DNA of 35,413 bases from Candidatus Kuenenia stuttgartensis. Lineage in GTDB: Bacteria > Planctomycetota > Planctomycetia > Pirellulales > UBA1268. The position numbers were made by a program, and so were the translations under genes. Shown in pieces: positions 33,555-35,413 of this stretch (its first letter is position 1; each line of letters begins with the position of its first letter). The DNA lies in the NCBI GenBank assembly GCA_945870505.1, contig CAMBSN010000024.1, positions 1 to 35,413 on the forward strand, given 5' to 3'. Under the pieces are notes generated by a model. It had not been told where the DNA came from, made no database searches, and saw only the letters and a list, made by a program, of their open reading frames with translations.

Positions 33555-34358
33555 TCAGTAGCGAACCCCGATGCCGAGGTTCGTGAAGAAGTTTGGCGAG
33601 CTTTCGTTGAGCCCCCAGCCGACGCGGAGGCCCACCTCGAAATCCTCCGTCACCAGCACGTGCCCGCCGATACTGGCGAGCTGGGCATCGACCGGCTCCT
33701 CCTTGCCCGTCGAGAGGATGCCGAAGTATTCCGCGTGCACGTTCCAGCGTTCGCCGACGGGAACCTTCACCACCGTGGACGGCGCCCACTGGTTGAAGGC
33801 GTCTCCCTTGTCGAAACCGGTGCCGTACCGGATCGCCGAGGTCCACTCCCAGCCGTTGGCGAACCGCCAGCCCCACGACTCGCCCACGACAACAGTCGAT
33901 GCGGTCGATGGGCCGTAGGTGGGAGTGTAGCCCTGCACGACGGCGGCCGACCGCGGCAGCCAGCCGTCCTGCTCCGAGGTCTCCACCTTGGTGCCGTAGA
34001 GCACGCGGCTCTCGTCCTCGGTCTCGAGGTCCTGCCCGCCCACCTCGCTGCCCGACACGGTGCCCGGTCCGCCCGCCTCGTAGTTGAAGCCGAGCCGGAG
34101 TTCGATGTGATCGCCGATCCCGCGGCGAAGGAGCGTCTCCGGGACGCTGTGGGCCTCGGGGCCGGTGCGGTTGTCGATGAAGGAATACGACGATTCAAAG
34201 ATCGAAAGTCCGCGGCCGGCGGTCGTGGGGGCGAACGTAAACGAGTCGCGGTCGGTCTCGAGCTCCTCCCGCTCGGCCGCGAGGCCCACTCCCGCCAGGC
34301 AGACAACCGCCGTTGCGATCGCCGCCCGCCGCAGCCGATGACACGCCCGGTTGAACAT
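33555..34358 (-). CDS. Outer-membrane transporter, phenol MetA-type family
   Basis: The 267-aa product has a signal peptide (AAIATAVVCLAGVGLA) and a barrel rich in alternating aromatic strands. TDRDSFTFAPTTAGRGLSIF, SSYSFIDNR, LLRRGIGDHIELRLGFNYE and SEQDGWLPRSAAVVQGYTP match the planctomycete branch of the phenol MetA-pathway-like transporter family. The end LGIGVRY is a typical last strand with an aromatic C-terminus for barrel assembly. It begins 5 nt after the FadL-like gene stops, so the two are cotranscribed. Substrate unknown. Confidence 0.82.
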   Translation of the reverse strand: MFNRACHRLRRAAIATAVVCLAGVGLAAEREELETDRDSFTFAPTTAGRGLSIFESSYSFIDNRTGPEAHSVPETLLRRGIGDHIELRLGFNYEAGGPGTVSGSEVGGQDLETEDESRVLYGTKVETSEQDGWLPRSAAVVQGYTPTYGPSTASTVVVGESWGWRFANGWEWTSAIRYGTGFDKGDAFNQWAPSTVVKVPVGERWNVHAEYFGILSTGKEEPVDAQLASIGGHVLVTEDFEVGLRVGWGLNESSPNFFTNLGIGVRY

Positions 34359-34363
34359 TCCGC

Positions 34364-35413
34364 TTACCCCGGATCGCGGGCCACCTGAGGCTGATCGAAG
34401 TGCCAGGTGAAGCCGAGCCCGATCCAGTAGCTCTCGATGTTCACGCGGGTGGCGTTTCCGAGCTGCTCGCCCGCGGGAAACATGCCGCCGGCGAAGACGT
34501 CGAGATCGAGGCCGGGCATGAACAGGTCTTCGATACCGGCACCTGCGGCCATACGGTGTTCGTTGACGATCGCGAACTGCGACTGCAGGTACTTGACCGA
34601 AGGAATCCCACCCGGCACCCCGATCGGCCCGATCTGCGTGCCGACCGTCGGGTTGATCGGGTTTTGGGCGAGCGCGTAGCCGAGCCGCAGCTTCACGCGG
34701 TCGGTGGCGCGGTACTGGGCGCCGAGTTGCATCACCCACTGGCCCCGGTAGAGGTTCTTGAAGAGTGCCGCACTCCGCCAGTCGAGGTAGAGAGCGTCGG
34801 CGGCCAGGAGCAGCCGGCCGTCGGCGAGCGATTCGTTGGCGATCCCCATGCCCACCTGCTGCGGCAGGCCCATGTCGACGTCGCGGGGCCGCCGCTCCGA
34901 GAACAGGATCGCCTCGTCCTGAAAGCGGAAGTCTTGGTTCGTCTGGTAGTAGGCGCCGAGGCGGGTCGCCTCGCCGAGGGCGTAGTCGAGTCCAAATCCG
35001 CCCCGTAGGGAGTAGGCGTTGGTCATGCCGCTGGTGCCGACGAATGGGCCCGACGCGTAGCCGTCACCGATGAACATCGTGGCACCGATCGAGAGCCGCT
35101 CGGTGAGTTCGATCCCTACCGACGGCGCGAACTCGAGCAACAGGAGATACGACGATGTGGCGTTGCTGGCGGGCACCTGCACGTAGCTGGAGCCTCCCCC
35201 CGCCGCACCGAAGACAGCGAGGCCCACGGTGGTGGGCAGCAGCATGCCGTCCACTTCCTGTGCCACGCCGATCGCGGGGACGATCGCCCCCGGCGTGCTG
35301 CTCTTGGCCGAGAACGGCGCCACGCCGAGCGCTGGTACCGGCGCCGTCTGCGTGAGATTGATGGTGGCCTCGGCAAACGCCCCGCCGAGCGTGAAGTTCG
35401 TGCCGCGGTACTG
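34364..35413 (-). CDS. FadL/OmpP1-family outer-membrane transporter, 5'-partial
   Basis: The gene continues off the right edge; 349 residues are visible and there is no start. The sequence begins YRGTNFTLGGAFAEATINL and has the transmembrane strand pattern of the FadL/TodX family, such as SYLLLLEFAPSVGIELTERL, YALGEATRLGAYYQTNQDF, QQVGMGIANESLADGRLLL, YRATDRVKLRLGYALAQNP and SYWIGLGFTWHFD at the end. FadL-type barrels carry hydrophobic compounds across the outer membrane. It heads a two-gene unit with the MetA-like gene. An internal GTG at 35323 is not the true start. Confidence 0.85.
   Translation of the reverse strand, partial: QYRGTNFTLGGAFAEATINLTQTAPVPALGVAPFSAKSSTPGAIVPAIGVAQEVDGMLLPTTVGLAVFGAAGGGSSYVQVPASNATSSYLLLLEFAPSVGIELTERLSIGATMFIGDGYASGPFVGTSGMTNAYSLRGGFGLDYALGEATRLGAYYQTNQDFRFQDEAILFSERRPRDVDMGLPQQVGMGIANESLADGRLLLAADALYLDWRSAALFKNLYRGQWVMQLGAQYRATDRVKLRLGYALAQNPINPTVGTQIGPIGVPGGIPSVKYLQSQFAIVNEHRMAAGAGIEDLFMPGLDLDVFAGGMFPAGEQLGNATRVNIESYWIGLGFTWHFDQPQVARDPG

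Overview
The window is high-GC bacterial DNA, most likely from the phylum Planctomycetota (Pirellulales-like). The main pointers are a secreted cytochrome with a CxxCH motif plus DUF1549 architecture at the left edge, a DUF2617 protein, an ABC-2 permease fused to a CPBP protease, a Ser/Thr kinase next to an FHA protein, phenol-MetA-type and FadL-type outer-membrane barrels, and an intergenic palindrome family with the core AGGTTnnnAACCT. Several genes use GTG or TTG starts. No phage, transposase, integrase, plasmid or CRISPR signal was seen, so this looks like chromosomal backbone. The assignment is inferred from gene content because no rRNA is present.

Left part (1-9.1 kb): a partial DUF1549-type cytochrome (-) is divergent from a 2070-aa secreted alpha-2-macroglobulin-like protein (+) that appears to have lost its thioester. 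DUF202 and YceH (DUF480) genes follow. A cluster of four palindromes separates these from the next, convergent unit.

Central information block (9.3-19.1 kb): on the minus strand, rpsB-tsf-pyrH-frr stand in canonical order. They are followed without a clear break by a NatA-like ATPase, a NatB-like permease/CPBP fusion and a prokaryotic ionotropic-glutamate-receptor-like channel, the last three joined by overlapping stop/start codons. Divergent from rpsB run ilvN, ilvC and a small conserved-looking protein.

Signalling and membrane block (19.2-25.8 kb): a membrane-anchored PknB-type kinase and a double-FHA protein are divergently arranged. An RlmI-like methyltransferase lies downstream of a large RND/MMPL-type protein.

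Cofactor block (26.0-29.7 kb, minus): folK (fused to a P-loop domain lacking the Walker lysine), panC, lgt, a small membrane protein and a CDGSH iron-sulfur protein. A 583-bp gap without a convincing gene separates it from a CPBP protease, DUF2617 and a single-domain response regulator (+).

Right end (32.3-35.4 kb): three more palindromes, metF (-), tRNA-Leu(CAA) (+), and two outer-membrane barrel genes (-), the second running off the window.

The strongest leads are the channel with a TGGCDDK pore sequence in place of the TVGYGD-type filter, translationally coupled to an ABC exporter; the FolK fusion with a degenerate P-loop; the thioester-less macroglobulin; and a uniform 9-3-9 palindrome family with nine copies in three clusters, two of which carry a second shared GGGCAGCCCC motif.
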